From: Woeseiaceae bacterium
Lineage (GTDB): Bacteria > Pseudomonadota > Gammaproteobacteria > Steroidobacterales > Woeseiaceae
DNA length: 64,000 bases
Reading direction: 5' to 3'
Assembly: GCA_011772865.1 (NCBI GenBank)
Contig: WVYQ01000020.1
Location: forward strand, 101,168 to 165,167
The notes beneath the pieces are model-generated. The model did no database searches, was not told the DNA's origin, and saw only the letters and a program-made list of their open reading frames with translations. Positions within the stretch are counted from its first letter, which is position 1, and each line of letters opens with the position of its first letter. This document shows positions 20,891-30,467 of this stretch, piece after piece. The translations under genes and the position numbers were made by a program.

Positions 20891-21658
20891 ATGACTGTGA
20901 CGATCAAGACGCCTGACGAACAGGACAAGATGCGAATTGCCGGTCGACTGGCTGCAGACGTACTCGATATGATTGGGGATTATGTCAAACCCGGGATAAC
21001 AACCAATGAAATCAATGACATATGTCACCGATATATCACGGAGGTACAGGGGGCCACTCCTGCACCGCTGAATTACCGCGGATTTCCCAAGTCCGTGTGC
21101 ACCTCGGTCAACCATGTCGTCTGCCACGGCATTCCGGGCGATCGCAAGCTGAAATCGGGCGATGCGATCAATATCGACGTCACTGTCATCAAGGACGGCT
21201 TCCACGGCGACACCAGCCGCATGTTTTTTGCCGGCAAACCCACGATCCAGGCGCAGCGCCTCGCGCAGGTCGCGTACGACGGCATGTGGCTGGGCATCAA
21301 CGAGCTTGGTCCGGGTACGCGCCTGGGTGACGTTGGGGCAGCCATTCAGAAGCATGTCGAGAAGAACCGCTGCTCGGTGGTCAGGGAATATTGTGGCCAT
21401 GGCATCGGCCGGTCATTTCACGAAGACCCGCAGGTGCTGCATTACGGCACGCGCGGAACCGGCCTCGAACTCAAAACCGGAATGGCGCTAACCGTGGAGC
21501 CAATGGTCAATGCCGGCAAAGCGGCTGTCCGATTGTTGCCGGATGGCTGGACCGTTGTTACCAAGGATCACAGCCTCTCGGCACAGTGGGAGCATACGGT
21601 TTTGATTACCGACAGCGGCTACGAAGTCCTGACTCTCGGCGCCGCCGATCGAGCCTAG
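20891..21658 (+). CDS. map: Methionine aminopeptidase, type I
   Basis: Removes the initiator methionine from new proteins. With the ATG at 20891 ([20 protein letters not shown]) the protein has 255 residues, close to E. coli Map (264); the open frame further upstream lies in the promoter region and is not conserved sequence. Pita-bread-fold metal ligands are visible in [22 protein letters not shown] (two Asp), [12 protein letters not shown] (His), LTVEPMVN (Glu) and the final [10 protein letters not shown] (Glu). It is the first gene of map-glnD-dapD and is divergent from rpsB, as in E. coli. No clear ribosome-binding site was seen. Confidence 0.96.
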   Translation: MTVTIKTPDEQDKMRIAGRLAADVLDMIGDYVKPGITTNEINDICHRYITEVQGATPAPLNYRGFPKSVCTSVNHVVCHGIPGDRKLKSGDAINIDVTVIKDGFHGDTSRMFFAGKPTIQAQRLAQVAYDGMWLGINELGPGTRLGDVGAAIQKHVEKNRCSVVREYCGHGIGRSFHEDPQVLHYGTRGTGLELKTGMALTVEPMVNAGKAAVRLLPDGWTVVTKDHSLSAQWEHTVLITDSGYEVLTLGAADRA

Positions 21659-21660
21659 CA

Positions 21661-24324
21661 ATGAGTGTGACCGCAGCCGAGTGGGCACGATCGTTTGCGG
21701 ACGACGAAGCGCTCGCCATCTTGCGCAAGGCGCTCGAGGTCGACATGCCGGGCAGCTGCCGGGCGGCGCTCGAGAAAGCCAGCGAAAATATTCGTGAGCG
21801 CTTTCTGGCCGGAGAATCGGTCGTCGATCTCGTGCATTTGCGGGCTGCCGTCATTGACGAATTGCTCGTGCACCTGTGGCGCAAGCACGCAAATTATTGC
21901 GCCGGCGTCGCGGGGCTGGTTGCGGTGGGCGGTTATGGGCGGGGCGAATTGCACCCCTCGTCGGACATCGACATCATGCTGCTACTGCCCGAAGCCCTCC
22001 CCGAGAGCTGCGAACCCGAGCTAACCGTTTTCGTAACGGCATTGTGGGACGTCGGCCTGGAAATCGGACACAGCGTTCGTACGGTGGACCAGTGTTACGA
22101 GGAGGCTCGGCAGGACCTCACCGTTGCGACCACCCTGATCGAGGCCCGACTGCTCGACGGTCCGGAGCCGCTTTACAGGGAGATGCTGGCGGCGATCGCC
22201 CCTGACAAGCTGTGGCCGCCGGCCGAATTTTTTGCCGAGAAGCGGAAGGAGCAGATCGCGCGACACCACCGCTATGGCGATACCGCTTACAACCTGGAGC
22301 CGAACGTCAAGGGCAGCCCGGGCGGCTTGCGTGATATCCAGATGATTGGCTGGGTCGCGAAGCGCCATTTTGGCGTCGAAACCTTTGATGAGCTGGTTGG
22401 CCACAATTTCCTGACACCCGGCCAGGTCAGGCGCCTCCACGATGGGCAGGCTTTCCTCTGGCGAGTCCGTTTCGCCCTGCATATTCTGACCGGGCGACGC
22501 GAGGACAGGATCCTTTTCGATCATCAGATCAATCTCGCCGAAATGCTTGGCTACGAGGACGCCACCTATACGCTGGCCGTCGAGCAACTCATGCAGCGTT
22601 ATTACCGGACCGTCATGGACCTGAACCGGATCAACGAAATGCTACTGCAGTTGTTCGAGGAAGCGATCCTGATGGATCCGGCCGCGAAGCCTGAACCCCT
22701 GAATGATCGTTTCCAGGTCAAGAACGGATTTCTGCAAACTGTCGATGAACAGGTATTCGTGCGAGATCCTTCTGCCCTGCTCGAATTGTTCCTGCTGTTG
22801 CAGCAACATCCTGACATTCGTGGCGTCAGCGCCTACACGGTCGGCCTGATCAAGCGCAATCTGAAACTGATCGACGAAGAGTTCCGGCAAAATCCGAGGA
22901 ATCACCGCCTGTTTCTCGCGATTCTGCGGGCGCCCGAGGGCGTTACGCACGAGTTGCGGCGCATGAATCTGTATGGCGTCCTCGGCCTCTATATCCCCGC
23001 ATTCGGCCGCATCGTCGGCCGCATGCAGTATGACCTCTTCCATGCCTACACGGTGGACGAACATACGCTGTTCGTCGTCAGCAACCTGCGGCGTTTCGCC
23101 CTGTCCCGGTTCGATCACGAGTTTCCACACTGCAGCCACATCATGCAGCACCTGGAAAAGCCCGAGATCGCCTACCTGAGCGGCCTGTTCCACGACATCG
23201 CGAAAGGCCGGGGCGGCGATCACTCGGAACTCGGCGCGGTCGATGCCGAAGCTTTCTGCCTCGAGCACGGGCTGAGCAAATACGATGCACGCACCGTCGC
23301 ATGGCTCGTTCGTAATCACCTGATTCTTTCGACGACAGCGCAGAAAAAGGACATCGGGGATCCCGAGGTTGTCAACGAATTCGCATCAATCGTGGGCGAC
23401 CCGATCCACCTCGACTACCTCTACATTCTCACCGTTGCGGACGTTCGCGGCACCAACCCCAAGCTCTGGAATTCGTGGAAGGCGACACTTTTCCGCGACC
23501 TTTACGAACTGACTCATCGCGCCCTGCGCCGTGGTCTCGAAAACCCGATCGACCGCGAGCAGCTGATTATCGAGAAGAAATCGCAATCACGAGAAACCTT
23601 GCGTGCGGCCGGTATTTCTGACCCGCGTATCGACGAGGTCTGGCGTCTGTTGAATGACACCTACTTCCTGCGCCATCGATCCGACGAGATCGTCTGGCAT
23701 ACCGAGTGGCTGGCTGACTCCGACACGGATTCTGCCGTCGGGCTGGTCGACGTACGCCGGCAGAAAAAAGGCGACGGCGTCGAGGCCGTCTTGTACACGC
23801 CACGGACGCATCCGACGTTCGCCCATGCGACGGCGGTACTCGACGAACTCGGTATGACGATTGTCGACGCGCGAGTGATGCCAATCGAAAACGGCCACAG
23901 CCTCGATACGTTCATCTTCATGGAGCTCGACAAACAGAACGAGATCGATGATGCCCGCCTGAACAAGATACGGCGCTCGCTGACACGTGTGCTGACGGCG
24001 AGCGAAGAGAACATTACCAAGGTGACACGCGCCGCACCGCGTCAGGTACGCGTTTTCAAGACGGCAACCGATGTCGAGTTCAGCGAGAGTCTGGCCGATG
24101 GCCTGACAGTGATGGAACTGGTCACTGGCGACCGACCCGGCCTGCTCAGCAAGGTCGGGCAGACCTTCCTTGCCGAAGAAATCGATATTACGGCCGCGAA
24201 GATCATGACGATTGGTGAACGCGCCGAGGATGTTTTTTATATTTGCAGGCGGGACGGCTCTCCGCTGGATAAAGAAGGGCAGGAGAAGCTGCGGCAAAGT
24301 CTTATGGCCACATTGGAAACCTGA
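21661..24324 (+). CDS. glnD: [Protein-PII] uridylyltransferase / uridylyl-removing enzyme
   Basis: Senses glutamine and adds or removes UMP on PII proteins, controlling nitrogen assimilation. The ATG two bases after the map stop gives 887 residues (E. coli 890). Nucleotidyltransferase motif [17 protein letters not shown] lies at about residues 90-106, with Asp102 and Asp104 as metal ligands. A linker domain follows, then the HD hydrolase domain ([28 protein letters not shown]) and two C-terminal ACT domains (about 705-790 and 815-887; [18 protein letters not shown] in the second), which bind glutamine. The stop overlaps the dapD start (TGATG). Confidence 0.97.
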   Translation: MSVTAAEWARSFADDEALAILRKALEVDMPGSCRAALEKASENIRERFLAGESVVDLVHLRAAVIDELLVHLWRKHANYCAGVAGLVAVGGYGRGELHPSSDIDIMLLLPEALPESCEPELTVFVTALWDVGLEIGHSVRTVDQCYEEARQDLTVATTLIEARLLDGPEPLYREMLAAIAPDKLWPPAEFFAEKRKEQIARHHRYGDTAYNLEPNVKGSPGGLRDIQMIGWVAKRHFGVETFDELVGHNFLTPGQVRRLHDGQAFLWRVRFALHILTGRREDRILFDHQINLAEMLGYEDATYTLAVEQLMQRYYRTVMDLNRINEMLLQLFEEAILMDPAAKPEPLNDRFQVKNGFLQTVDEQVFVRDPSALLELFLLLQQHPDIRGVSAYTVGLIKRNLKLIDEEFRQNPRNHRLFLAILRAPEGVTHELRRMNLYGVLGLYIPAFGRIVGRMQYDLFHAYTVDEHTLFVVSNLRRFALSRFDHEFPHCSHIMQHLEKPEIAYLSGLFHDIAKGRGGDHSELGAVDAEAFCLEHGLSKYDARTVAWLVRNHLILSTTAQKKDIGDPEVVNEFASIVGDPIHLDYLYILTVADVRGTNPKLWNSWKATLFRDLYELTHRALRRGLENPIDREQLIIEKKSQSRETLRAAGISDPRIDEVWRLLNDTYFLRHRSDEIVWHTEWLADSDTDSAVGLVDVRRQKKGDGVEAVLYTPRTHPTFAHATAVLDELGMTIVDARVMPIENGHSLDTFIFMELDKQNEIDDARLNKIRRSLTRVLTASEENITKVTRAAPRQVRVFKTATDVEFSESLADGLTVMELVTGDRPGLLSKVGQTFLAEEIDITAAKIMTIGERAEDVFYICRRDGSPLDKEGQEKLRQSLMATLET

Positions 24325-25148
24325 TGCAGGACCTGATTGAAATTATTGAGCGCGGTTTTGAGAAAGGCGGCCGAATGGGTGATGCAGCCGAGCAGAAAAA
24401 GCTCGAAGAAGCTGTCGGGGAAGCGATTGCAGAACTCGACACCGGCGATGCCCGAGTCGCCGAAAAGAAAGACGGTGAGTGGCAGGTCAACCAGTGGCTG
24501 AAAAAAGCCGTGCTACTGAGCTTCCGGCTCGCCGACAACAGAGTCATTCCGGGCGGCCACAGCAAGTTTTACGACAAGGTACCCATGAAGTACGCCGAAT
24601 ACAGCGAGGACGATTTTCGCCGCGATGGTGTGCGCGTGGTACCGGATGCCATTGTGCGGCAAGGCGCATTCGTTGCGCCCGACGTCGTCCTCATGCCCAG
24701 CTACGTCAACATCGGCGCTTACGTCGATTCGGGCACCATGGTCGATACCTGGGCCACAGTCGGCAGCTGTGCGCAAATTGGCAAGAACGTTCACCTGTCG
24801 GGCGGCGTCGGCATCGGTGGCGTGCTCGAACCCGTCCAGGCGGGACCCACGATCATCGAAGACGATTGCTTCATCGGCGCCAGGTCCGAGGTCGTCGAAG
24901 GCGTTATCGTCGAGAAAGGGTCGGTATTGTCTATGGGCGTGTACATCGGACAGAGCACGAGAATCTACGACCGCGAGACGGGAAAAATCAGCTACGGCCG
25001 CGTGCCTGCCGGTTCGGTCGTGGTGCCCGGCAGTTTGCCGTCATCCGATGGAAGTTACTCGCTATACTGTGCCGTCATCGTCAAACACGTCGACGAAAAA
25101 ACGCGGTCCAAAACGAGCCTTAATGACTTGCTGCGCAACGCGGAGTAG
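24324..25148 (+). CDS. dapD: Tetrahydrodipicolinate N-succinyltransferase
   Basis: Succinylates tetrahydrodipicolinate in the lysine and diaminopimelate pathway. The 274 residues equal E. coli DapD. An N-terminal helical domain is followed by a left-handed beta-helix with hexapeptide repeats ([40 protein letters not shown]) and a C-terminal strand region. The gene works in the same pathway as dapE, found about 5 kb away at 30468. It overlaps glnD by one base. Confidence 0.97.
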   Translation: MQDLIEIIERGFEKGGRMGDAAEQKKLEEAVGEAIAELDTGDARVAEKKDGEWQVNQWLKKAVLLSFRLADNRVIPGGHSKFYDKVPMKYAEYSEDDFRRDGVRVVPDAIVRQGAFVAPDVVLMPSYVNIGAYVDSGTMVDTWATVGSCAQIGKNVHLSGGVGIGGVLEPVQAGPTIIEDDCFIGARSEVVEGVIVEKGSVLSMGVYIGQSTRIYDRETGKISYGRVPAGSVVVPGSLPSSDGSYSLYCAVIVKHVDEKTRSKTSLNDLLRNAE

Positions 25149-25160
25149 CAGTAGCCCGAC

Positions 25161-25517
25161 ATGCTGAAAATTTACGGAATCAAGAGCTGCGATACGTGTC
25201 GCCGGGCGCGCAAGTACCTTGGCGAACACAATATCGAGTTCGAGTTCCACGATCTGCGCGAAGACGGACTCGATATTCAGATGCTCGAACGGTGGACGAG
25301 CCGCATTGGCTGGGAACGCCTGCTTAATAAGCAAAGCCTCACCTGGCGAAAGATTCCTGAAGTGGATCGCAATGGCATGACCCATGACAAGGCGCTCGCG
25401 GCGATGATCGACAACCCGACTCTCGTCAAGCGCCCCGTGCTCGAATCGAAGAAGTTCATCGCTATCGGTTTCTCCGAAAAACGTTTCGGGGATTTCATCA
25501 ACAGAAACGAGATTTAA
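25161..25517 (+). CDS. yffB: ArsC-family reductase, YffB type
   Basis: Thioredoxin-fold protein of the ArsC/Spx superfamily, 118 residues, opening MLKIYGIKSCDTCRRARKYL with Cys10 and Cys13 at the active-site position. The ending KKFIAIGFSEKRFGDF fits the YffB branch. The exact substrate of YffB is not established; it has been proposed to act as a glutathione-dependent thiol reductase rather than an arsenate reductase. It follows dapD by 12 bases. In E. coli yffB lies next to dapE; here the pst operon sits between them. Its stop is only 6 bases from the pstB stop on the other strand. Confidence 0.85.
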   Translation: MLKIYGIKSCDTCRRARKYLGEHNIEFEFHDLREDGLDIQMLERWTSRIGWERLLNKQSLTWRKIPEVDRNGMTHDKALAAMIDNPTLVKRPVLESKKFIAIGFSEKRFGDFINRNEI

Positions 25518-25523
25518 GCTGCC

Positions 25524-26459
25524 CTAACCTATGCGGCCGGTAATGTAGTCTTCGGTCAGCTTGTGCTGCGGATTCGTGAAGATCTTGTCGGTCTCGTCAA
25601 CTTCGACCAACAGACCGAGATGAAAATATGCGACGCGTCCGGAGACGCGGGCCGCCTGTTGCATCGAGTGTGTCACGATGACGATCGCATAGTCTTCCGA
25701 TAGCTCATCCATCAGGTCCTCGATGCGCGCAGTTGCGATCGGATCGAGAGCCGAGCAAGGTTCATCCATAAGAATGACTTCGGGATTGACGGCAATCGTA
25801 CGAGCGATACACAGCCGTTGCTGCTGACCACCCGAGAGCCCGGTGCCCGGTTCGTCCATTCGGTCTTTGACCTCCTTTAGCAGGCCTGCCCTTTCCAGGC
25901 TGTTATGGACGATCTCATCCAGCTCGGCCCGGTCGTTCGCGAGACCATGGATCCTGGGGCCATAAGCGACATTGTCATAAATGCTCTTCGGAAACGGATT
26001 CGGCTTCTGGAAAACCATACCCACGCGCGCGCGCAGCGCTACCGGATCGAACTCCTTGCTGTAGATATCCTGGCCGCCCAGGCTGATGTCCCCGGAGACC
26101 CGGGCCGTCTCTATCGAGTCATTCATGCGATTGAGGCATCGCAAGAATGTAGACTTGCCACAGCCGGACGGACCGATCAGCGCAATGACTTCCTTCTTGC
26201 TTATCTCGAGCGTGACGTCCTTGATCGCATGATTGTCGCCATAGAATACGTTTACGTTTTCGGCAACAACGTAAGGATCCTCGCATCGAACATTGCCAAC
26301 CGTCTCACCGATATCGACGATCTGCTCTTCCGCCAGCGCAAGCTGTGCGCCATTCGCAGCTACTGCAGCTTCCGTGGGCACTTCAGTCTCTGCGTCGAGT
26401 TCCATACTCGGCGGTTGCTCGTCACTAGAGTTTGATTCGGTCATTCGGGCCATTGTCAT
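25524..26459 (-). CDS. pstB: Phosphate ABC transporter ATP-binding protein
   Basis: Energises high-affinity phosphate import and takes part in PhoR signalling. The 311-residue protein has Walker [10 protein letters not shown] at residues 96-104, the ABC signature [16 protein letters not shown] and Walker [14 protein letters not shown]. The first roughly 62 residues are an acidic, Glu/Ala-rich extension absent from the common 250-260-residue PstB. In-frame ATGs at codons 1, 3 and 6 make the exact start uncertain, but none removes the extension. It is the last gene of pstSCAB. Confidence 0.96.
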   Translation of the reverse strand: MTMARMTESNSSDEQPPSMELDAETEVPTEAAVAANGAQLALAEEQIVDIGETVGNVRCEDPYVVAENVNVFYGDNHAIKDVTLEISKKEVIALIGPSGCGKSTFLRCLNRMNDSIETARVSGDISLGGQDIYSKEFDPVALRARVGMVFQKPNPFPKSIYDNVAYGPRIHGLANDRAELDEIVHNSLERAGLLKEVKDRMDEPGTGLSGGQQQRLCIARTIAVNPEVILMDEPCSALDPIATARIEDLMDELSEDYAIVIVTHSMQQAARVSGRVAYFHLGLLVEVDETDKIFTNPQHKLTEDYITGRIG

Positions 26460-26487
26460 ACAGCCTCTCCATTAGCTCAATGCAGGA

Positions 26488-27765
26488 CTACCACTTGCGT
26501 TCCATTCGTTTCCGGATTATTACGGCGGCCAGGTTCATAACGAGCAGAAACCCGAGGAGCACGATAATCGCCGCCGATGTTCTCTCCGCGAACGCCCTTT
26601 CCGGGCTGTCCGCCCACAGGTAAATCTGCACCGGCAGCGCAGTTGCCGGGTCAGAGAATCCACCCGGGACATCGACAATGAATGCCACCATGCCGATCAT
26701 CAGCAATGGCGCCGACTCGCCGAGCGCGCGGCTCATACCGATGATCGTGCCCGTTAACATTCCGGGCAGTGCCAGCGGCAGGACATGGTGGAACACTACC
26801 TGCATCTGTGATGCCCCCAACCCGAGAGCTGCTTCCCTGATCGAAGGCGGTACGGCTTTGATTGCGGCCCGCGAAGCAATAATGATCACTGGCAGCGTCA
26901 GCAAGGAAAGCACGAGACCACCAACGAGTGGCGCCGAGCGTGGGAGCGCAACCCAATTGATGAACACGGCGAGACCGAGCAGACCGAAGACGATCGATGG
27001 CACGGCGGCGAGGTTGTTGATGTTGACTTCGATCAGGTCCGACCAACGATTACGCGGCGCAAATTCCTCGAGGTAAATCGCTGCCGCGACGCCGATGGGG
27101 AACGCCAACATCACGGTGACAATGAGCATATAGAAAGAGCCCATTAATGCGCCCCTGATACCGGCCAGCTCCGGATCGCGCGAATCGCCGTTTGAAAACA
27201 AGGCAGAATTGAACTGCGTCTGCAGGTTGCCGGCTGCCCGCAACGCGTCCACCCACGCGATCTGCGCATCCGATAAGGGACGCAACGATTCATCGAGCGA
27301 GGCATCGATGTTGCCCTTGACGTACATATCCACGGTCGATGCGGCTGGCACCCAGATCGCCTGCGTCGTGCCGAGAAGATTCGGATCAGCCACGATCATG
27401 TCCCGCAGCTGGTAACCCGCACCAACGCTTACCAGTCTGTAGAGTTCGCGACGTTCGTTTCGACCCGACACGTCCGGGAATACGCCTCGTAGCGAGGCGC
27501 GGACGAGGCCGTCAAAATCTGCGTATGCGATGTCCATCTCACCGCCGGGCGCTATGACCTGCGCGTCGAACTCGACGTCGAGGCGCACCTGAGTTTGCAC
27601 GAAAGCAGATGAACCCTTCGCAATGAGGTCGGCGAAGAATACGCCGAGAAACACAATGCCGACCGTCGTCGCCAGTAGCCCAGCCAGTTTGAACATTGTC
27701 TCGCGCCGCCGCCGCCCGGGCAGGCCGGCCTCGACCTTCTGAAGGGTATTTCGCGACTCATTCAT
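26488..27765 (-). CDS. pstA: Phosphate ABC transporter permease PstA (long form)
   Basis: One of two membrane subunits of the phosphate importer. I use the ATG immediately after the pstC stop (TGACATG), giving 425 residues; a GTG six codons earlier is possible. A first membrane segment (about residues 25-45) is followed by a large extracytoplasmic insertion of about 150 residues. The conserved permease core then begins at GALMGSFYMLIVTVMLAFPI and contains the EAALGLGASQMQVVFHHVLP coupling loop. Common PstA proteins are near 290 residues, so this is the extended type. Confidence 0.94.
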   Translation of the reverse strand: MNESRNTLQKVEAGLPGRRRRETMFKLAGLLATTVGIVFLGVFFADLIAKGSSAFVQTQVRLDVEFDAQVIAPGGEMDIAYADFDGLVRASLRGVFPDVSGRNERRELYRLVSVGAGYQLRDMIVADPNLLGTTQAIWVPAASTVDMYVKGNIDASLDESLRPLSDAQIAWVDALRAAGNLQTQFNSALFSNGDSRDPELAGIRGALMGSFYMLIVTVMLAFPIGVAAAIYLEEFAPRNRWSDLIEVNINNLAAVPSIVFGLLGLAVFINWVALPRSAPLVGGLVLSLLTLPVIIIASRAAIKAVPPSIREAALGLGASQMQVVFHHVLPLALPGMLTGTIIGMSRALGESAPLLMIGMVAFIVDVPGGFSDPATALPVQIYLWADSPERAFAERTSAAIIVLLGFLLVMNLAAVIIRKRMERKW

Positions 27766-27766
27766 G

Positions 27767-29155
27767 TCAGTCGTACTGCTCACGATATTTGCGAACTACG
27801 CTCAAACCGAACACGTTGAGAATCAGCGTCACGACGAACAGCATCAGTCCGAGCGCAAATGCGGCCAGGGTCTTTGCACTGTCAAACTCCTGGTCACCAA
27901 CCAGCAATGTGACGATCTGTACGGTCACGGTAGTCACAGCCTCGAAGGGATTGGCAGTCAGGTTAGCGGCCAATCCGGCAGCCATGACTACAATCATGGT
28001 CTCGCCGATGGCACGCGAGACCGCCAGCAAGACGCCACCGACGATGCCCGGCAACGCCGCAGGCAGTATCACTCGTGTCATCGTCTCGGAACGCGTTGAC
28101 CCCAGGCCGAGCGCACCATCGCGCATCGCGCTCGGAACAGCATTGATCGCGTCGTCGGACAACGACGAAACGAGCGGGATGATCATGATGCCCATCACTA
28201 GACCAGCCGCGAGTGCGCTCTCGGAAGCTACTTCGAGTCCCAGCGACTCGCCGGTACGGCGGACCCACGGTGCGACAGTCAGCGCCGCGAAAAAACCATA
28301 AACGACGGTTGGTATTCCGGCGAGGACTTCGAGCAGGGGCTTGGCGATCGAACGCACGCGGTGGGAGGAGTACTCGGCCAGGTAGATTGCAGTCATGAGG
28401 CCGACGGGTACGGCAACGAACATGGCAATTGCCGTGATCAGCAGCGTTCCCGTGAACAATGGCACGGCGCCGAAACTGCCCGACGAACCCACCTGGTCGG
28501 CACGAATGGCCGTTTGTGGGCTCCAGTTCAGGCCAAACAGAAACTCGGTGACTGGCACTTGTTGAAAAAACCGGATCGCCTCGAACAATACCGATAGCAC
28601 GATGCCAACTGTCGTAAAAATGGCGATGCTCGACGCAGCAATCAGCATCAGCAGGACGATCTGCTCGACGCGATTGCGGGCGCGAAGGTCTGGCCGTATG
28701 CGGCGCCAGGCGATCGCTGCTCCCAGCCCGCCCAGGCCGAGGGTCAGGATTGCAAGAATGCGTCGGCTCAGCGCCGTGAGTGCCAAGAATCTCTGCGCCG
28801 CATCGCTGAGCACGGCATCTACGGTGCCGCTGACGGCATCGCCGGCCGCGAGATTCTGAATGTTGTTGATCAACAGATCGAGTTCGCCGGGCGAGAGGGC
28901 CTGTTGTTCGGCCGGAAGGCCCTGGATCACCATCGCAACGACGACACGTGGCTCGAGCAAAACCCAGGCCAACAGGACGGCTAGTGCCGGAAGTAGACAC
29001 CAGATCGCTGTGAAATAGCCGTAGTAACCGGGCAATGAGTGCAGCTCAGTGCCGTGCTTTGGACCACCAACGAGCGCGATAGAACGCGAACGTCCCACGT
29101 AGAACGCGGCGACCGACATTGCACCCAGAACTAGTATGAGCGTTGTACTTTGCAC
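27767..29155 (-). CDS. pstC: Phosphate ABC transporter permease PstC (long form)
   Basis: Second permease subunit; 462 residues versus about 320 in E. coli. Extra N-terminal membrane segments (about residues 1-20 and 45-66) and an extracytoplasmic loop (about 70-130) precede the conserved six-helix core, which starts near PLFTGTLLITAIAMFVAVPV and contains the coupling loop DGALGLGSTRSETMTRVILP. The start is a GTG with AGGGAAG upstream. A hairpin separates it from pstS. Confidence 0.94.
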   Translation of the reverse strand: MQSTTLILVLGAMSVAAFYVGRSRSIALVGGPKHGTELHSLPGYYGYFTAIWCLLPALAVLLAWVLLEPRVVVAMVIQGLPAEQQALSPGELDLLINNIQNLAAGDAVSGTVDAVLSDAAQRFLALTALSRRILAILTLGLGGLGAAIAWRRIRPDLRARNRVEQIVLLMLIAASSIAIFTTVGIVLSVLFEAIRFFQQVPVTEFLFGLNWSPQTAIRADQVGSSGSFGAVPLFTGTLLITAIAMFVAVPVGLMTAIYLAEYSSHRVRSIAKPLLEVLAGIPTVVYGFFAALTVAPWVRRTGESLGLEVASESALAAGLVMGIMIIPLVSSLSDDAINAVPSAMRDGALGLGSTRSETMTRVILPAALPGIVGGVLLAVSRAIGETMIVVMAAGLAANLTANPFEAVTTVTVQIVTLLVGDQEFDSAKTLAAFALGLMLFVVTLILNVFGLSVVRKYREQYD

Positions 29156-29181
29156 CGGTACTTCCCTGGCTAGAAACGACA

Positions 29182-29206
29182 GCGGCGGTCCCGTCAGGGC
29201 CGCCGC
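29182..29206 (-). promoter_or_regulatory. Intercistronic hairpin between pstS and pstC
   Basis: A GC-rich stem of 10 base pairs with one bulged base and a 4-base loop sits in the 73-base gap after pstS. It lacks a strong U-run, so it is more likely an mRNA-stabilising or partially terminating element than a full terminator. Such hairpins allow the binding protein to be made in excess over the permeases. Confidence 0.5.
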
Positions 29207-29228
29207 CTCACTACGTTATCAACCTAGA

Positions 29229-30293
29229 TTACTGACTCGCCATGGTCAGCGGTGTCAGATCGCGGACGTTGGCTGCAATGTCTCCACGCTCTTCGACGGG
29301 CATCGGAATCAGACCGCGGTCCGAAAGGTAGCCCTCGTCGCCCCATGCGCGCTCCGACGTGAACTCACGCAGAAACTCGCGCAGCCCCGGAATCACGTCG
29401 ACATGAGCCTTCTTGGCGTAGAAGTACAGCGGACGCGAAACCGGATAGTGACCTTCGGCGATTGCGTCGAACGATGGCTCGACGCCGTCGACCGCAGCAC
29501 CTTTGACTTTCTCGGCATTCTGGTCGAGGAAGCTGAAGCCGAAGATCCCGAATGCATTCGGATTGGCCTGGAGCTTCTGGACGATCAGGTTGTCATTTTC
29601 GCCCGCCTCGACGAAGGCGCCATCCTCGCGAATCGTGTGGCAGACGGCTTTGTACGCGTCGTCGTTCGAGTCTTTGAGCGCCTTTATCCAGGAAATCGAC
29701 TTGCAGCCGCCTTCCATGGCCAGTTCGACAAAAGCATCGCGCGTTCCCGAGGTTGGCGGCGGGCCAAGTACTTCGATACGCACATCGGGCAGTTCCGGAT
29801 TTACGTCCGCCCAGGTCTCATGGGGATTGTCGAGTAATTCGCCATCCTTATCGCCAGGCACCTGTTTGGCGAGTGCAAGGAAAATGTCTTTGCGGGAAAG
29901 GTTTACAGCCGCAGCGCCGATCGCGTTGGCAATGACGATCCCGTCATAGCCGATTCTGACCTCAACGACTTCAGTAACGCCATTGCCCGCACACATTGCG
30001 ACCTCTGAAGGCTTGATAGCACGCGAGGCATTGGTAATGTCCGGGTGATCAACTCCGACACCGTCACAGAAGAGCTTCAGGCCGCCGCCGGATCCCGTCG
30101 ATTCGACCTTCGGCGTCTTGAAAACCGTGCTGCGCCCGAAGCGCTCCGCTACGACAGTCGAAAATGGATACACCGTCGACGAACCGACGATGTAAATGTA
30201 GTCACGGCTGCTCTGCGCATTCGCCGTGCCCGTGAATCCTGCCAGCAGTACTGCGCTTGCAAGCAGCACCACTGCTGTGCTTCTGTTGGTCAC
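29229..30293 (-). CDS. pstS: Phosphate ABC transporter substrate-binding protein
   Basis: Periplasmic high-affinity phosphate binder. The 354-residue precursor starts at a GTG with GGAG nine bases upstream and has a Sec signal peptide cleaved after TANA (about residue 26). The mature start shows IVGSSTVYPFSTVVAERFG, and later come VESTGSGGGLKLFCDGVG and PPPTSGTRDAFVELAMEGG, which carry the phosphate-coordinating Ser, Thr, Arg and Asp residues of the family. It leads the pst operon and has a candidate Pho box upstream. Confidence 0.96.
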   Translation of the reverse strand: MTNRSTAVVLLASAVLLAGFTGTANAQSSRDYIYIVGSSTVYPFSTVVAERFGRSTVFKTPKVESTGSGGGLKLFCDGVGVDHPDITNASRAIKPSEVAMCAGNGVTEVVEVRIGYDGIVIANAIGAAAVNLSRKDIFLALAKQVPGDKDGELLDNPHETWADVNPELPDVRIEVLGPPPTSGTRDAFVELAMEGGCKSISWIKALKDSNDDAYKAVCHTIREDGAFVEAGENDNLIVQKLQANPNAFGIFGFSFLDQNAEKVKGAAVDGVEPSFDAIAEGHYPVSRPLYFYAKKAHVDVIPGLREFLREFTSERAWGDEGYLSDRGLIPMPVEERGDIAANVRDLTPLTMASQ

Positions 30294-30345
30294 TGAATGT
30301 TCTCCGGAACAGTTGGAACCACGGCGACAAGATTAGCGATGAATT

Positions 30346-30363
30346 GTTACCGATTTATTGCAA
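30346..30363 (-). promoter_or_regulatory. Candidate Pho box upstream of pstS
   Basis: On the minus strand the 18-mer TTGCAATAAATCGGTAAC matches the PhoB consensus CTGTCATAAATCTGTCAC at 13 of 18 positions by my count, keeping the 11-base repeat spacing. A TAATCT hexamer lies about 10 bases downstream, where the -10 element of a PhoB-activated promoter is expected. It is 53 bases from the start codon. Confidence 0.6.
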
Positions 30364-30405
30364 AAACCGCCCAAAGGTGATCATATTGGCATTTCTTGGA
30401 AAGCC

Positions 30406-30425
30406 TGTTTTTCACTTGTTTTTCA
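30406..30425 (+). repeat. Direct repeat TGTTTTTCA, period 11
   Basis: Two identical 9-base copies of TGTTTTTCA begin 11 bases apart in the pstS-dapE divergent region. The period equals the spacing of PhoB half-sites, though the sequence is a weak match to TGTCA. It could be a further PhoB contact or an unrelated AT-rich promoter element of dapE. Confidence 0.3.
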
Positions 30426-30467
30426 GTTTGTTATAGAACTTTCCAAGACCTGTCGGCAGGATATGAA

